DNA from: Betaproteobacteria bacterium UBA5582
GTDB lineage: Bacteria > Pseudomonadota > Gammaproteobacteria > Burkholderiales > Rhodocyclaceae
DNA length: 18,131 nucleotides
Direction: 5' to 3'
NCBI GenBank assembly: GCA_002425245.1
Contig: DILW01000133.1
Location: 1 to 18,131 of the forward strand
The notes under the pieces are model-generated. The model saw only the letters and a program-made list of their open reading frames with translations. It searched no databases and was not told where the DNA came from. This document shows positions 15,714 to 18,131 of this stretch, one piece after another. Positions within the stretch are counted from its first letter, which is position 1. Each line of letters begins with the position of its first letter. The position numbers and the translations under genes are program-made.

Positions 15714-15756
15714 ATCAAGTCCTCCGACTACGGATTGACTATAGCAGGCCGTCCGC

Positions 15757-18131
<2,375 letters not shown>

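Overview
The window reads as chromosomal DNA of a GC-rich betaproteobacterium, most likely of the Rhodocyclales type (inferred from strong third-position GC bias, from protein sequence character, and from the gene order tyrS-hda-HAD-pcnB-folK-panB-panC-panD). No database search was possible, so the lineage is an inference. No tRNA, rRNA, CRISPR array or recognisable transposase was seen.

Left part (1-4825): the end of a CreB-type response regulator, a complete CreC-type sensor kinase and a CreD-type inner-membrane protein make up a creBCD locus. It is split between creC and creD by about 1.5 kb of foreign-looking material: a 16-codon leader-like ORF, an 83-residue acidic orphan protein, a full-length rhuM-family gene, and a decayed N-terminal fragment of a MerR-type regulator. 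creD has kept its own control region: a perfect CreB tag (TTCAC-N6-TTCAC) lies right at the right-hand edge of the inserted material, 77 bases before the creD start. The rhuM gene carries two perfect inverted repeats inside its coding sequence, one of them in an AT-rich island with unusual codons.

Middle (4826-6951, minus strand): a lower-GC NadN/UshA-like lipoprotein 5'-nucleotidase converges on creD across an intrinsic terminator. Its second metal-binding motif has Glu in place of the usual Asp and is one residue shorter than in the NadN relative.

Core housekeeping block (7152-13770, plus strand): tyrS, hda, a HAD-IB phosphatase, pcnB, folK, panB, panC and panD. Several junctions are ATGA overlaps. 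Plausible sigma-70 promoters precede tyrS (extended -10), panB and panD; the panD promoter overlaps the end of panC. Together they encode tyrosyl-tRNA charging, DnaA inactivation, RNA polyadenylation, a folate step and three of the enzymes for pantothenate synthesis.

Right part (13927-18131, minus strand): a cytochrome P450 with a non-canonical I-helix motif, a small cupin protein with a structured 5' leader, and a glycogen/starch phosphorylase whose N-terminus lies beyond the window edge.

Most of the window is ordinary. The places deserving attention are the creC-creD insertion with its embedded DNA palindromes, the altered 5'-nucleotidase active site, and the P450-cupin pair.
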